The notes below the pieces were generated by a model. That model was not told where the DNA came from. It worked only from the letters and a program-made list of their open reading frames with translations, and searched no databases. A program made the translations under genes and the position numbers. From positions 1 through 64,000 of the forward strand of contig NZ_JAAIXZ010000022.1 of the NCBI RefSeq assembly GCF_010894435.1: DNA of 64,000 nucleotides. The letters run 5' to 3'. Positions 28,359 through 37,522 of the stretch are shown in pieces. Every line of letters starts with the position of its first letter. The stretch's first letter is position 1. Source of the stretch: Pyxidicoccus trucidator (GTDB lineage Bacteria > Myxococcota > Myxococcia > Myxococcales > Myxococcaceae).

Positions 28359-29995
28359 CGCCTCACCTCCGTCGCCGTGGCCGGCAGCCGCACCGGCGCG
28401 CCGAGGACCGCGTCGATGTACCCATGGCGGTCATACAGGGACTGCGCCGTCGCGAGCGCGTACTCCATCACCGGCCCGGCCGCGAGCGTCAGCGCTCCGC
28501 ACGCGGCGAGGAGCGCTACCACGGGCAGCCCTTCCGCCGCCCGGACCCGAGGCGCCTCGCGCTGCATGCCAGACCAGAAGGTCCGGATGCCCGTCCGCGT
28601 GAGCGCGATGAGGGTGAGCAGGCCGGAGCCCAACAGCACCCCGACGAACAGCCACGCGCGTGTGGGCACCGCCCCGCTGCCTTCACGCACCGCGAGCGCC
28701 GCCGACAACATGCCGAGCTTGCCGATGAAGGTCGGCAGCGGCGGCAGGCCGGAGACGAGCAGCGCGCACGCGACGAACGCCAGGCCCAACAGGGCGGTGG
28801 AGGCGGGGAACGGCACCGCGACGAGCGGCGCCTCCTCGTCGTCCAGGTTGACGTCCTGGGCTTCGAGCGTCGCGCTCAGGAACGGGGCTTCGTCCACGAC
28901 AGTGGCCCCCGCGCGCCAGCGCTCGACGAGGTCCACGAGGAGGAAGAACGCGCTGGCCGCGAGCGTGGAGCCCGCCAGGTAGAACACCGCGCCACCGAGG
29001 ACGGTCTGCTCACCCAGGCCCAGCGCCGCCAGGAGTGTCCCGGCGGAGACCACCACCCCCGCCGCGGCCTGGTCCGCCAGCCGATGCGTGGCGAGCATTC
29101 CCAGGGCCGCGAGCAGCGTGGTGATGCTTCCAAACGCGAGCAGCGCGTTCGCACCGAAGCCCGCCAGCGGCCCCCCGGCGAACATCAGCGTCCAGAGCCG
29201 CACCATCGCGTAGATGCCGACCTTCGTGAGGATGGCGAACACCGCGGCAACGGGGGGCGTCGCCGACGCGTAGGCGGGGACGAGCCAGAAGTTGAGCGGC
29301 CAGGCCGCCGCCTTGGCCATGAACGCCACCGCGAGGATGGCCGCTCCCGCGTCGATGAGGTGCCGATTGGGCACGGCCTCCCCGGACAGGCGCGCGGAGA
29401 GCTCCGCCATGTTGAGCGTCCCCGTGACGCCATAAATCATCGACACGCCGATGAGGAAGAGCGACGAGGCGGCGAGGTTGACGGCCACGTAGTGCACTCC
29501 CGCGCGGACCCGTGGCTTTCCGGAGCCATGCAACAGCAGGCCATACGAGGCGGCGAGCAGGATTTCGAAGAAGACGAAGAGGTTGAAGACGTCCGCCGTG
29601 AGGAACGCGCCGGACAGCCCCATGAGCTGCAGCTGGAACATGGGGTGGAAGTGAACGCCCGCGCGGTGCCAGCGCGCCGAGGCGAAGGAGAGGGCACACG
29701 TCCCCAGCGTCCACGTCAGCACCAGCATCGCGGCCGAGAGGCGGTCCACCGCGAGGGCAATCCCGAAGGGCGCGCGCCAGTTGCCGGGCAGGTAGGCAAC
29801 GACGCCGTTTTCCTCCACCCACACGAGCAAAATGACCGAGACGGCGAGTCCCAGGAGCGCGGAGACCATTCCCATCAGCAGCTTGGCGGGGCGCCGCCCC
29901 TCGCCCAGGAGGAGCTGCGCCGCCGCGGTCAGCATGGGCAGGAGGATGGGCGCCACCAGCAGGTGGGGCATCAGGCCTTGGATGAGCGCGCTCAT
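28355..29995 (-). CDS. mrpD: Mrp cation/H+ antiporter subunit D (NuoN/NuoM-like)
   Basis: 546 aa from MSALIQGLMPHLLVAP. A proton-channel-type membrane protein of about 14 helices. The NuoM/N-like core includes NLFVFFEI and the lysine-containing MAKAAAWPLNFWL helix. Its start overlaps the mrpC stop by four bases. An in-frame upstream extension is only the antisense of mrpC codon bias, so I used this ATG. Confidence 0.94.
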   Translation of the reverse strand: MSALIQGLMPHLLVAPILLPMLTAAAQLLLGEGRRPAKLLMGMVSALLGLAVSVILLVWVEENGVVAYLPGNWRAPFGIALAVDRLSAAMLVLTWTLGTCALSFASARWHRAGVHFHPMFQLQLMGLSGAFLTADVFNLFVFFEILLAASYGLLLHGSGKPRVRAGVHYVAVNLAASSLFLIGVSMIYGVTGTLNMAELSARLSGEAVPNRHLIDAGAAILAVAFMAKAAAWPLNFWLVPAYASATPPVAAVFAILTKVGIYAMVRLWTLMFAGGPLAGFGANALLAFGSITTLLAALGMLATHRLADQAAAGVVVSAGTLLAALGLGEQTVLGGAVFYLAGSTLAASAFFLLVDLVERWRAGATVVDEAPFLSATLEAQDVNLDDEEAPLVAVPFPASTALLGLAFVACALLVSGLPPLPTFIGKLGMLSAALAVREGSGAVPTRAWLFVGVLLGSGLLTLIALTRTGIRTFWSGMQREAPRVRAAEGLPVVALLAACGALTLAAGPVMEYALATAQSLYDRHGYIDAVLGAPVRLPATATEVRR

Positions 29996-30330
29996 GGCTC
30001 GGTACCGTCCACGTGGTCCGTCCCCGTCATCCCCCGCGAGGCGAGGATGATGACCAGGAGGAGCGCCGTCATCGCGAAGCTGATGACGATGGCCGTCAGC
30101 ACGAGCGCCTGCGGCACCGGGTCGGTGTAGTGCTCGAGGTTCGGCGGGACGCCGTCGACGAGGATGGGCTCCTTGTCGATGGCCAGGCCGCCAATGCTGA
30201 AGATGAAGAGGTTGACCGCGTAGGCCAGGAGCGACAGGCCGATGACCAGCTGGAACGTGCGGGGCCGCAGCAGGAGCCAGACGCCGGAGCCCGTCAGGAT
30301 GCCGATGGCGATAGCGAGCACCGTCTCCAT
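29992..30330 (-). CDS. mrpC: Mrp cation/H+ antiporter subunit C (NuoK-like)
   Basis: 112 aa from METVLAIAIGILTG. Three helices typical of NuoK/MrpC, with DPVPQALVLTAIVISFA. GGGAGG lies six bases before the ATG, which shares one base with the stop of the fused A/B gene. Confidence 0.93.
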   Translation of the reverse strand: METVLAIAIGILTGSGVWLLLRPRTFQLVIGLSLLAYAVNLFIFSIGGLAIDKEPILVDGVPPNLEHYTDPVPQALVLTAIVISFAMTALLLVIILASRGMTGTDHVDGTEP

Positions 30331-33221
30331 CACTCACCTCCCGTGGCCCGGTGGGCGCGAATCGACTGGTGCGCGAGCGCCACGAGGATGAACAGCGTGG
30401 AGCCGAGCACGAGGCAGAACACTCCCAGGTCGAAGAACGTCGCGCTTCCGAGGTGGACTTCGCCCAGCACCGGCGCCTTCACATGGAAGGTGTGCGAGGT
30501 GAGCAGCGGGTAGCCCACCACGAAGGACCCCACGGCCGTGCCGAGCACCAACAGGAGGCCGACGGCGATCAGCGTGCGCGGCGCGAGCCGCAGTCGCTCC
30601 TCGACCCACTCGGTTCCGGACACGAGGTACTGCAGCAGGAAGCCCACCGACATCACCAGCCCCGCGACGAAGCCGCCGCCTGGCGCGTTGTGCCCACGCA
30701 CGAAGAAGAACGCCGCCACGACTCCCGACACGGGCAGGAGCAGCCGGATCAGCACCGCGGGGACCATCAGGTACCCCACGGCGGTGTCTCGCGCCTGGCG
30801 CGGGTTCACCAGGTCCGTCTGAAGGTCCGCCGGGAGCACCTGCTGCTGCGGTGGAAGCGTCATCACCTCGGTCGCTGGCCGGAAGCGGCGCAGGAGCGCA
30901 TAGACGGTGAGCGCGACGAGCGCCAGCACCACGCCTTCCCCGAAGGTGTCGAACCCGCGGAAGTCCACCAGCATCACGTTCACCACGTTCCGCCCGCCTC
31001 CGCCGCTCAGCGCGTGTTGGAGGAAGAAGGAGGTGCGCTCGGGGAAGTCTCGCGTCATCACCGCGTAGGCCAGAATCGCCATGCCTCCACCGGCGCCCAC
31101 CGCCACGGCGAAGTCGCGGACGCGCCGGACCCTGGCTGTCCTCAAGGTGTGCTTGTCGTAGACGCCTCGGGCCGGCTCTCTCGGCGGCAGCCACCGGAGC
31201 CCGAGCAGGATGAGCAACGTCGTCACCACTTCAACGGTGAGCTGGGTGAGCGCGAGGTCCGGCGCGGAGAACCAGATGAACGTGACACAGCTCACCGCGC
31301 CCGCGGTCCCCGAGAGCATCAGCGCGGCGAGCCGGTGGAACTTGGCCTGCCAGGCAGCTCCCACCGCCGCGACGCCGCCGACCGCCCACAGCGCGACGAA
31401 CGTCGGCGAGAGGGGCACCTGCGGACGCTCCCCGGTGCCGATGTTGCCCCACAGCGTCAGTCCGCCCACGAGCAGGGTGACCACCACCATCGCCAGCAGC
31501 TGCTGCTGGAGTCCCGCGGTGAGCAGCCAGTGGCGGGTCCACCCGCTCGCCGCGGTGAGCCGCGCCAGCAGGACCGTGAAGATCCTCGCCCCTCCGAACC
31601 TCTTCACCCGGCGTTCGCCGCGGCGCACCCGTCCTGCCTCCCGCCGCCGAAGCCCCAGGTACAGCAGGCCGCCGCCGCAGAGCGCCAGCGCGCTCATGAG
31701 GAGCGGAGGCGTGAACCCATGCCAAAGCTTGAGGCTGTACGACGGAAGCGGTCCGCCCACGACCTGCAGGGAGGCGGCCTCGAGGACGGGGCCGATGGAC
31801 ACGGCGGGTGCGATGCCCACCACGAGGCAGATGAGGACCAGCACCTCGACGGGGACGCGCATCCACTTGGGCGGCTCCTCCGGGACGCGCGGAGTGTCCC
31901 GGGCGCTCGCGGGCCCGAAGAACACCTTCGCAGAGAATCGGAGCGAGTAGGCGACGCTCCCCACGCCCGCCAGGGTCGCCGCGATTGGCAGGCCCCACTG
32001 GACGAGGGGAATGGCGTCGATGAAGACGGTCTCCGCGAAGAACATCTCCTTCGACAAGAAGCCATTGAGCAGCGGGACTCCCGCCATGGCCGCCGTGGCG
32101 ACGACCGCGAGCGTCCCGGTGATGGGCATCAGGCGGAAGAGCCCGGACAGCCTCTGGATGTCTCGCGTCCCCGTCTCATGGTCGATGATGCCCACCGCCA
32201 TGAACAGCGACGCCTTGAACGTCGCATGGTTCATGAGGTGGAACACCGCCGCCACCGCGGCGAGCGGGCTGTTGAGCCCGAGCAGCAGCACCACCAACCC
32301 CAGGTGCGAGATGGTGGAGTAGGCGAGCAGCCCCTTCAGGTCGCGCTGGAACAGCGCCGCCCACGCGCCGAACAGCAGCGTGACGAGCCCCGCGGACCCG
32401 ACGAGCCAGAACCAGGTCTCCGTTCCCGACAGCGCCGGCCACAGCCGCGCCAGCAGGAACACGCCCAGCTTCACCATGGTCGCCGAGTGCAGATACGCCG
32501 ACACCGGCGTCGGCGCCGCCATCGCGTTCGGGAGCCAGAAGTGGAAGGGGAACTGGGCGCTCTTGGTGAACGCGCCCATGAGGATGAGCACCAACGCCAC
32601 CGGGTAGAGGGAGTGCTCCTTGAGCTCCCGCGCGCGCCCGAGGACGACGTCCAGCTCGTAGCTGCCCGCCATCTGGCCGAGCACGAGCAGCCCCGCGATG
32701 AGACACAGGCCGCCCATCCCGGTGACGGTGAGGGCCATCCGGGCCCCGCGCTGGGCGTCCTTGCGCTGGTTCCAATAGCCGATGAGCAGGAACGAGAAGA
32801 GGGAGGTCAGCTCCCAGAAGAAGGCCAGCTGCAGCAGGTTCCCCGAGAGGACCACGCCCAGCATCGAGCCCATGAAGGCCAGGAGGAAGGCGAAGAACCT
32901 CGGCGCGGAGTCCGACGCCGAGAGGTAGTACCGCGCGTACAGCATCACCAGCGCGCCGATGCCGAGCACGAGCACGCAGAAGGTCCACGAGAGGCCGTCG
33001 AGCCGCAGCACGAGGTCGAGCCCCAGGGAGGGCACCCACGCGACGCGTTCGACGAGCAGACCTCCCTCCCGGACCTCCGGGAAGTGGAGCGCCACCCCCA
33101 CGAGCCCCGCCACGGCCGCGAGGCCCCCGAGCGCCGCCGCGCGGTTCCGGGCACTCGTGGGCAGCAGCGCCGCGATGGCACCGGCGACCAGGGGAATGAC
33201 CAGCAAGGCAAGTAGCGGCAT
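30330..33221 (-). CDS. mrpA: Fused Mrp subunits A and B
   Basis: 963 aa from MPLLALLVIPLVAGA. The first two thirds is a NuoL-like antiporter domain (STISHLGLV, and the helix with FPFHFWLPNAM). The last 150 residues are MrpB-like (GHNAPGGGFVAGL). MrpA/MrpB fusion replaces a separate mrpB, as in the PhaAB type. It is the first gene of the operon. A GTG five codons upstream is a less likely start. Confidence 0.93.
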   Translation of the reverse strand: MPLLALLVIPLVAGAIAALLPTSARNRAAALGGLAAVAGLVGVALHFPEVREGGLLVERVAWVPSLGLDLVLRLDGLSWTFCVLVLGIGALVMLYARYYLSASDSAPRFFAFLLAFMGSMLGVVLSGNLLQLAFFWELTSLFSFLLIGYWNQRKDAQRGARMALTVTGMGGLCLIAGLLVLGQMAGSYELDVVLGRARELKEHSLYPVALVLILMGAFTKSAQFPFHFWLPNAMAAPTPVSAYLHSATMVKLGVFLLARLWPALSGTETWFWLVGSAGLVTLLFGAWAALFQRDLKGLLAYSTISHLGLVVLLLGLNSPLAAVAAVFHLMNHATFKASLFMAVGIIDHETGTRDIQRLSGLFRLMPITGTLAVVATAAMAGVPLLNGFLSKEMFFAETVFIDAIPLVQWGLPIAATLAGVGSVAYSLRFSAKVFFGPASARDTPRVPEEPPKWMRVPVEVLVLICLVVGIAPAVSIGPVLEAASLQVVGGPLPSYSLKLWHGFTPPLLMSALALCGGGLLYLGLRRREAGRVRRGERRVKRFGGARIFTVLLARLTAASGWTRHWLLTAGLQQQLLAMVVVTLLVGGLTLWGNIGTGERPQVPLSPTFVALWAVGGVAAVGAAWQAKFHRLAALMLSGTAGAVSCVTFIWFSAPDLALTQLTVEVVTTLLILLGLRWLPPREPARGVYDKHTLRTARVRRVRDFAVAVGAGGGMAILAYAVMTRDFPERTSFFLQHALSGGGGRNVVNVMLVDFRGFDTFGEGVVLALVALTVYALLRRFRPATEVMTLPPQQQVLPADLQTDLVNPRQARDTAVGYLMVPAVLIRLLLPVSGVVAAFFFVRGHNAPGGGFVAGLVMSVGFLLQYLVSGTEWVEERLRLAPRTLIAVGLLLVLGTAVGSFVVGYPLLTSHTFHVKAPVLGEVHLGSATFFDLGVFCLVLGSTLFILVALAHQSIRAHRATGGE

Positions 33222-33464
33222 CGTTCGGAAGAGCACTCAGGAGAGAGGGAGGGAGAGAGGCCCTCGTCGCTCCCGGTCTTACGGGAACTGTCGGAGCCTC
33301 GGCCATGTCATGTCGTGCCGAATGAACGGCGACGGCAATAGGTGTTGAGTGTGCAGCACATGGCGTGGCGTGGCAACCGTTACGGCCCGCTGTTCCATGG
33401 GGGGAACAGTGATTTGCTCGGAGGGGCTCTAGTGGAACGACGGCCCGCCGCGCATGCTTTGTCC

Positions 33465-34391
33465 ATGTCCTCGTATCGACCTGATCGACGCAGCGTGCTC
33501 AAGGCCGCCGCACTCGGCGTCGCTACGGCCTTGCCATTGCCGGGCTGCCGCGACGCGGCTCGTGCCGAGCGTCCGTCCCAGGAGGGAACGTCCCCCATGT
33601 CCCAGACTTCCGAACCCCGCCTGCCGGCGCTCTTCATCGGGCACGGCTCCCCGATGAACGCCATCGAGGACAACACCTGGACCCAGGGCTTCCATGCGCT
33701 CGCCAGCCAGCTTCCCAAGCCCAGGGCCATCCTCTCCATCTCCGCCCACTGGTTCCTTCCCGGCACCTTCCTCACCGGGAATGAGCGGCCGCCCACCATC
33801 CACGACTTCGGCGGCTTTCCTCGCCCGCTCTACGAGATGCAGTACCCGGCCCCCGGCAGCGTGGAGCTCGCGCAGCGGGTGGTGAAGCTCCTCGGGGCCT
33901 CTCGCGCGTCGGTCCAGAACGACTGGGGCCTGGACCACGGCACGTGGACCGTGCTCCACCACCTGCGTCCCAAGGCGGATGTGCCCGTCGTGCAGCTCAG
34001 CATCGACGCGCGCCTCGCACCCTCCGAGCACCTGGCGCTGGGGCGCGCGCTCGCGGGGCTGCGGGACGAGGGCGTGCTGGTCATGGGCAGCGGCAACGTG
34101 ACGCACAACCTGCGGCACGCCTTCACGAGCATGCGCTCCGGTGATGTCACCACCCCGCCGTGGGCCGAGAGCTTCGACCAGGACGTGGCCAGGGCCTTCG
34201 AACAGCACGACGGCGCCTTCCTGGCGCGCGTCATCGAGACCGACGCCGGTCGGCTGTCGCACCCGAGCCTCGACCACTTCCTGCCGCTGCTGTACGTCGC
34301 GGGCGCCGCCAATGACCGCGATGCGGTGCGCTTCCCGGTGAGCGGCTTCGACCTCGGCTCGCTGTCGATGCGCTCCGTGCTCCTCGGCTGA
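33465..34391 (+). CDS. DODA/LigB-type extradiol dioxygenase (YgiD-like) with Tat-like N terminus
   Basis: 308 aa. The domain starts at FIGHGSPMNAIEDN, followed by SISAHWF, GLDHGTWTVL and GSGNVTHN, the metal-site and catalytic histidines of the 4,5-DOPA dioxygenase family. The chosen ATG gives a leader with D-R-R-S-V-L-K and a lipobox ending at Cys28 (PLPGC), so export as a Tat lipoprotein is possible. An internal ATG at 33597, with AGGAGGG about 11 bases upstream, would give a cytosolic enzyme of normal length. It is convergent with a LysR regulator. A broken copy lies at 25644. Confidence 0.88.
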   Translation: MSSYRPDRRSVLKAAALGVATALPLPGCRDAARAERPSQEGTSPMSQTSEPRLPALFIGHGSPMNAIEDNTWTQGFHALASQLPKPRAILSISAHWFLPGTFLTGNERPPTIHDFGGFPRPLYEMQYPAPGSVELAQRVVKLLGASRASVQNDWGLDHGTWTVLHHLRPKADVPVVQLSIDARLAPSEHLALGRALAGLRDEGVLVMGSGNVTHNLRHAFTSMRSGDVTTPPWAESFDQDVARAFEQHDGAFLARVIETDAGRLSHPSLDHFLPLLYVAGAANDRDAVRFPVSGFDLGSLSMRSVLLG

Positions 34392-34421
34392 GCTCCCGGC
34401 CGGAAATGGCACCGTCCCCGC

Positions 34422-35315
34422 TCAGCCTCCGGCGGGGGCGGCCGAGAGCGGCCGGCCCTTGATGAACTCCAGCAGGAAGTCGCGGAAGGCCGACACCTTT
34501 CTCGGGACGTGCTGGGTCCTCGGGTACAGCATCACGAGTGACGTCGACGCGTGCGCGAAGCGGGGCAGCACGCGGACGAGCTGCCCGGACGTCACCTCCG
34601 CCTGGGCCAGGAACATGGGGAGGATGGCGATTCCCGCGCCAGCCTTCACGGCCTCGCGAAGAAACAACATGTCGTCGGCGAGCACGCGCGCGTTCTTCTC
34701 CGCGAGGCCCAGCTCCTTGAGGTACTCGAGCCCCCGGAACGCGACGAGGTCATGGGAGGCCAGGTCCTCGGGCGCGCGAGGCGTCCCCCGGCGTGCGAGG
34801 TACGTCGGCGACGCGAAGAGCTGCACCTCCAGTGGACCGAGCTTCCGGACCCTCAGCGACGAATCCGCCAGCAGCTTTCTCGATGCGCGGAGCGCGAGGT
34901 CGAACCCCTCCGCCACCAGGTCCACGTTGCGGTTCGTGAGGCGGCAGTCGACGCGCACCGAGGGATAGCGCAGGGTGAAGCGCGCGATGACCTCGGGCAG
35001 GAACGTGGCCCCCATGTCATGCGGCGCGGTGAGGCGGAGCTCTCCCGAAGGCGCCTCCTCCTGCTCGGGCAGCGTGTCCACGGCTTCCTTCAGCGAGGCG
35101 AGCAGTGGCGCCGCCCGCTCGTATAGCGCCGCGCCGGCGGTGCTCAGGGCCACGTGGCGCGTCGTGCGGTGGAGCAGCTGGGCCCTCAACGAGGCCTCGA
35201 GGCTGGCCACGCCCCTGCTCACGGACGACTTGGGCATGCCGAGCCTGCGCGCCGCCTCCGAGAAGCTGCCGGTCTCCGCGACGGTCACGAAGAGTCCGAG
35301 GAGGTTCAAGTCCAT
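34422..35315 (-). CDS. LysR-family transcriptional regulator
   Basis: 297 aa from MDLNLLGLFVTVAETGSF. The N-terminal helix-turn-helix is EAARRLGMPKSSVSRGVASL; an effector domain follows (GELRLTAPHDMG). Length is standard. It is convergent with the dioxygenase gene. LysR genes of this subgroup often control pirin or DODA-type genes, so control of 33465-34391 is possible. The frame remains open upstream of this ATG, but the upstream part is pps pseudogene sequence. Confidence 0.92.
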   Translation of the reverse strand: MDLNLLGLFVTVAETGSFSEAARRLGMPKSSVSRGVASLEASLRAQLLHRTTRHVALSTAGAALYERAAPLLASLKEAVDTLPEQEEAPSGELRLTAPHDMGATFLPEVIARFTLRYPSVRVDCRLTNRNVDLVAEGFDLALRASRKLLADSSLRVRKLGPLEVQLFASPTYLARRGTPRAPEDLASHDLVAFRGLEYLKELGLAEKNARVLADDMLFLREAVKAGAGIAILPMFLAQAEVTSGQLVRVLPRFAHASTSLVMLYPRTQHVPRKVSAFRDFLLEFIKGRPLSAAPAGG

Positions 35316-35325
35316 GGTTCCAACA

Positions 35326-35760
35326 CTATACCCGCGCGGCCTCCAGCAGCAGCCGTCGCTCCGCCGCCGCGATGACCCTCCGGGTCGCCCCCGCGGCCCC
35401 CGGGTCCACCGAGATGGAGGTGATGCCCGCGCGCACGAGGTGCTCGGCGAACTCGGGGTGGTTGGACGGCGCCTGGCCGCAGAAGGACGAGGTGATGCCG
35501 GCCTCACGGCTGGCGCGGATGATGTGGATGATGGCACCTCCGCCATCACCCAGCGCTCCAGCCCCGCTGGCGCCCCAGCGGGCTCCGGTCCATCGCCTCC
35601 AGGCATGCCTCCAGCTCCCACTTCGTGCGGAATCACCCCCGAGCGCGCCGAGTCCACCATCTCCTGCACCACCACGGCGAGGGAGGGCTCCTCCGAGAGC
35701 CCCTGGCTTTCGGTACGCCAGCGCCGCGCCATGAGGCCGGTGCTCAGCCTCTTTGCGGTG
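35326..35760 (-). pseudogene. Phosphoenolpyruvate synthase pseudogene
   Basis: The 3' piece reads IIHIIRASREAGITSSFCGQ, APSNHPEFAEHLVRAGITSI and SVDPGAAGATRRVI to a TAG at 35326, the C terminus of PEP synthase. Upstream, in another frame, are LMARRWRTESQGLSEEPSLA, VVVQEMVDSARSG and WVMAEVPS, segments normally hundreds of residues away. Large internal deletions and a frameshift have collapsed an approximately 800-residue gene to about 430 bp. It abuts the 3' end of the MBL gene. Confidence 0.72.
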
Positions 35761-36445
35761 AGGGCGCCGTGTGCCCGCAAGCGCGGTTGGCCGGGACGGC
35801 GATATCCATCTTCTGGGGCTTCGGAAGGTGGAGGCTCTCCATGATGTGGATGAACTCCTCCCGGCTCTTGCCCGCCACGCGCGGGTTGTGTCGCTTCTCC
35901 TCGGAGATGCTCGTCACCGTGCGGCCCTGGTAGTCGTGGGTGGGGTAGACAAGCGTCTCGTCCGGCAGGCTGAAGAGGACGCGGGTGATGGAGTCGTGGA
36001 GCTGGCCCGCGTTCCCGTTCTGGAAGTCGGTGCGGCCGTTGCCTCGCACGAGCAGGGCATCCCCGGTGAAGACGCGGTCGCCGAGCAGGTAGCTGACGCT
36101 GTCGTCCGTGTGTCCCGGGGTGGCGAGCACCTGGAAGACGAGCTGCCCGACGCGCAGCTCGTCCCCGTGGCGCACGTGGACGTTGGCGCAGGCGGCACCG
36201 TCGACTCCTCCCACCACCTTGCACCCGGTGCGCTCACGCAACAGGCCCGACGCGGTGACGTGGTCGGCGTGTACGTGGGTGTCGAGGACATGGGTGAGGG
36301 TGAGGTCCAGCTCGCTCACCAGTTGAAGGTCGCGGTCGGCCTGCTCCAGCACGGGGTCGATGAGCACGGCCTGACGCGTGGCTTCATCACCGAGGAGATA
36401 GGTGTAGGTCGAGGACTCGGCATCGAAGAGCTGGCGGAAGATCAT
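35744..36445 (-). CDS. Metallo-beta-lactamase-fold persulfide (sulfur) dioxygenase, ETHE1-like
   Basis: 233 aa. The metal motif is THVHADH; further ligands lie in ATPGHTDD, in the Asp of FTGDALL and in PTHDYQG. The segment GNGRTDFQNGNAGQLHDSI is characteristic of ETHE1-type persulfide dioxygenases, which oxidise glutathione persulfide to sulfite. It is divergent from YeeE/YedE-type sulfur transporter genes. The last residues (CGHTAPSPQRG) look foreign and coincide with the pps remnant, so the native C terminus may have been replaced. Confidence 0.85.
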   Translation of the reverse strand: MIFRQLFDAESSTYTYLLGDEATRQAVLIDPVLEQADRDLQLVSELDLTLTHVLDTHVHADHVTASGLLRERTGCKVVGGVDGAACANVHVRHGDELRVGQLVFQVLATPGHTDDSVSYLLGDRVFTGDALLVRGNGRTDFQNGNAGQLHDSITRVLFSLPDETLVYPTHDYQGRTVTSISEEKRHNPRVAGKSREEFIHIMESLHLPKPQKMDIAVPANRACGHTAPSPQRG

Positions 36446-36484
36446 GTTGAGGCCTCCTGACCGTGAGAGCGGGGGAGCGGAAAG

Positions 36485-36578
36485 AAGGATTCAGGGCGGG
36501 TAGGGCAGCCAGGGGAGCAGGGGACCTGTTCTTCTTCCGGGAAGCAATCTGCCTCACTCGCGGCTACCGTGAATCCTT
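36485..36578. promoter_or_regulatory. Split inverted repeat in the divergent sulfur-locus promoter region
   Basis: AAGGATTCA at 36485-36493 and its exact complement TGAATCCTT at 36570-36578 flank the centre of the 160-bp divergent gap between the persulfide dioxygenase and the transporter genes. Two half-sites 77 bp apart could serve a regulator of both directions. Chance cannot be excluded. Confidence 0.35.
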
Positions 36579-36605
36579 TTTCGCGGAGCCTGGCTCTAAC
36601 TGGAC

Positions 36606-37031
36606 ATGACTTCCCCCATCCTATTTTCCCTTCTGGGTGGAGCGCTCATCGGACTGAGCGCTTCCCTCCTGCTGCTGGCCAATGGCCGGGTGGCCGGCAT
36701 CAGCGGCGTCGTGGGCTCGCTGCTGGCTCCGGTGCGCGGTGACATCGCCTGGCGTGTCATCTTCCTTGGCGGGCTGCTCGCGGGCGGTCTGCTGCTGGCA
36801 TGGCTGCTCCCAGGTTCCTTCGCGGCTCCTGCGTCACTGAGTGGGGGCGGAGTCGCGCTACTGGTGGCGGCCGGACTGCTGGTGGGATTCGGCTCTCGGC
36901 TGGGCAGCGGCTGCACCAGCGGGCATGGCATCTGCGGCATCAGCCGAGGCTCCACGCGCTCCATCGTGGCCACGCTTACCTTCGTGGCCACCGGCGTCCT
37001 CACCGTCTTCCTGGTCCGCCACATCTTCTAG
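36606..37031 (+). CDS. YeeE/YedE-family sulfur transporter, N-terminal half protein
   Basis: 141 aa, about four membrane segments, with the conserved cysteine signature GSGCTSGHGICGISR. YeeE/YedE proteins move thiosulfate or related sulfur species across the inner membrane. Here the usual approximately 350-residue protein is encoded as two half genes, 12 bp apart, beside a persulfide dioxygenase. Confidence 0.88.
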   Translation: MTSPILFSLLGGALIGLSASLLLLANGRVAGISGVVGSLLAPVRGDIAWRVIFLGGLLAGGLLLAWLLPGSFAAPASLSGGGVALLVAAGLLVGFGSRLGSGCTSGHGICGISRGSTRSIVATLTFVATGVLTVFLVRHIF

Positions 37032-37042
37032 GGAGAGTTCCC

Positions 37043-37462
37043 GTGCGTTCCCTCATCAGCGCGTTCCTCAGCGGTCTCATCTTCGCCCTCGGTCTGGGCA
37101 TCAGCGGCATGACGGACCCCGCCAACGTCCTCGGCTTCCTCGACGTCGCGGGCGACTGGGACTTCCGCCTCCTGTTCGTGATGGTCGGCGCCATCGCCGT
37201 GCACGCGGCACTGCGACCTCTCATCCACAGGCGCGAGCGGCCCCTGTTCGCCGCGAAGTTCCCATCCTTCGCAGCCAGCCAGGTGGACTCGAAGCTCCTC
37301 GCGGGCGCGGCCCTCTTCGGCGTGGGCTGGGGGCTTGGCGGGTACTGCCCCGGTCCCGCGCTCACCGCGCTCTCCAGCGGCGCGCCGCAGGTGCTCGTGT
37401 TCGCGTCCGCGATGCTCGCCGGCATGTACCTGGCCCAGGTGCTGCCAGCTCGGAAACAGTGA
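37043..37462 (+). CDS. YeeE/YedE-family sulfur transporter, C-terminal half protein
   Basis: 139 aa from a GTG (VRSLISAFLSGLIFAL) with GGGAG seven bases upstream. The family motif GVGWGLGGYCPGPAL is present. It pairs with the preceding gene to form the complete transporter. Confidence 0.87.
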   Translation: MRSLISAFLSGLIFALGLGISGMTDPANVLGFLDVAGDWDFRLLFVMVGAIAVHAALRPLIHRRERPLFAAKFPSFAASQVDSKLLAGAALFGVGWGLGGYCPGPALTALSSGAPQVLVFASAMLAGMYLAQVLPARKQ

Positions 37463-37522
37463 CTCAAGTCGAGAGGTCTTGGGTCGCCGTCCCTCGTCGA
37501 CTTGACGTAAGAACTCAGGGAC

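Noticed and set aside
29996..30337. N-terminal extension of mrpD over mrpC
   Set aside because: Arg/His/Pro-rich sequence with no membrane character; mrpC fits the Mrp operon in the other frame and MrpD homologues start near 29995.
30351..33215. 954-codon + strand frame opposite mrpA
   Set aside because: Highly charged (His/Gln/Arg/Glu) low-complexity product caused by the antisense of hydrophobic codons; mrpA on the minus strand is unambiguous.
35316..36224. N-terminal extension of the LysR gene to a 600-residue protein
   Set aside because: The extension is pps pseudogene sequence and antisense-like residues; the LysR helix-turn-helix starts normally at the ATG at 35315.
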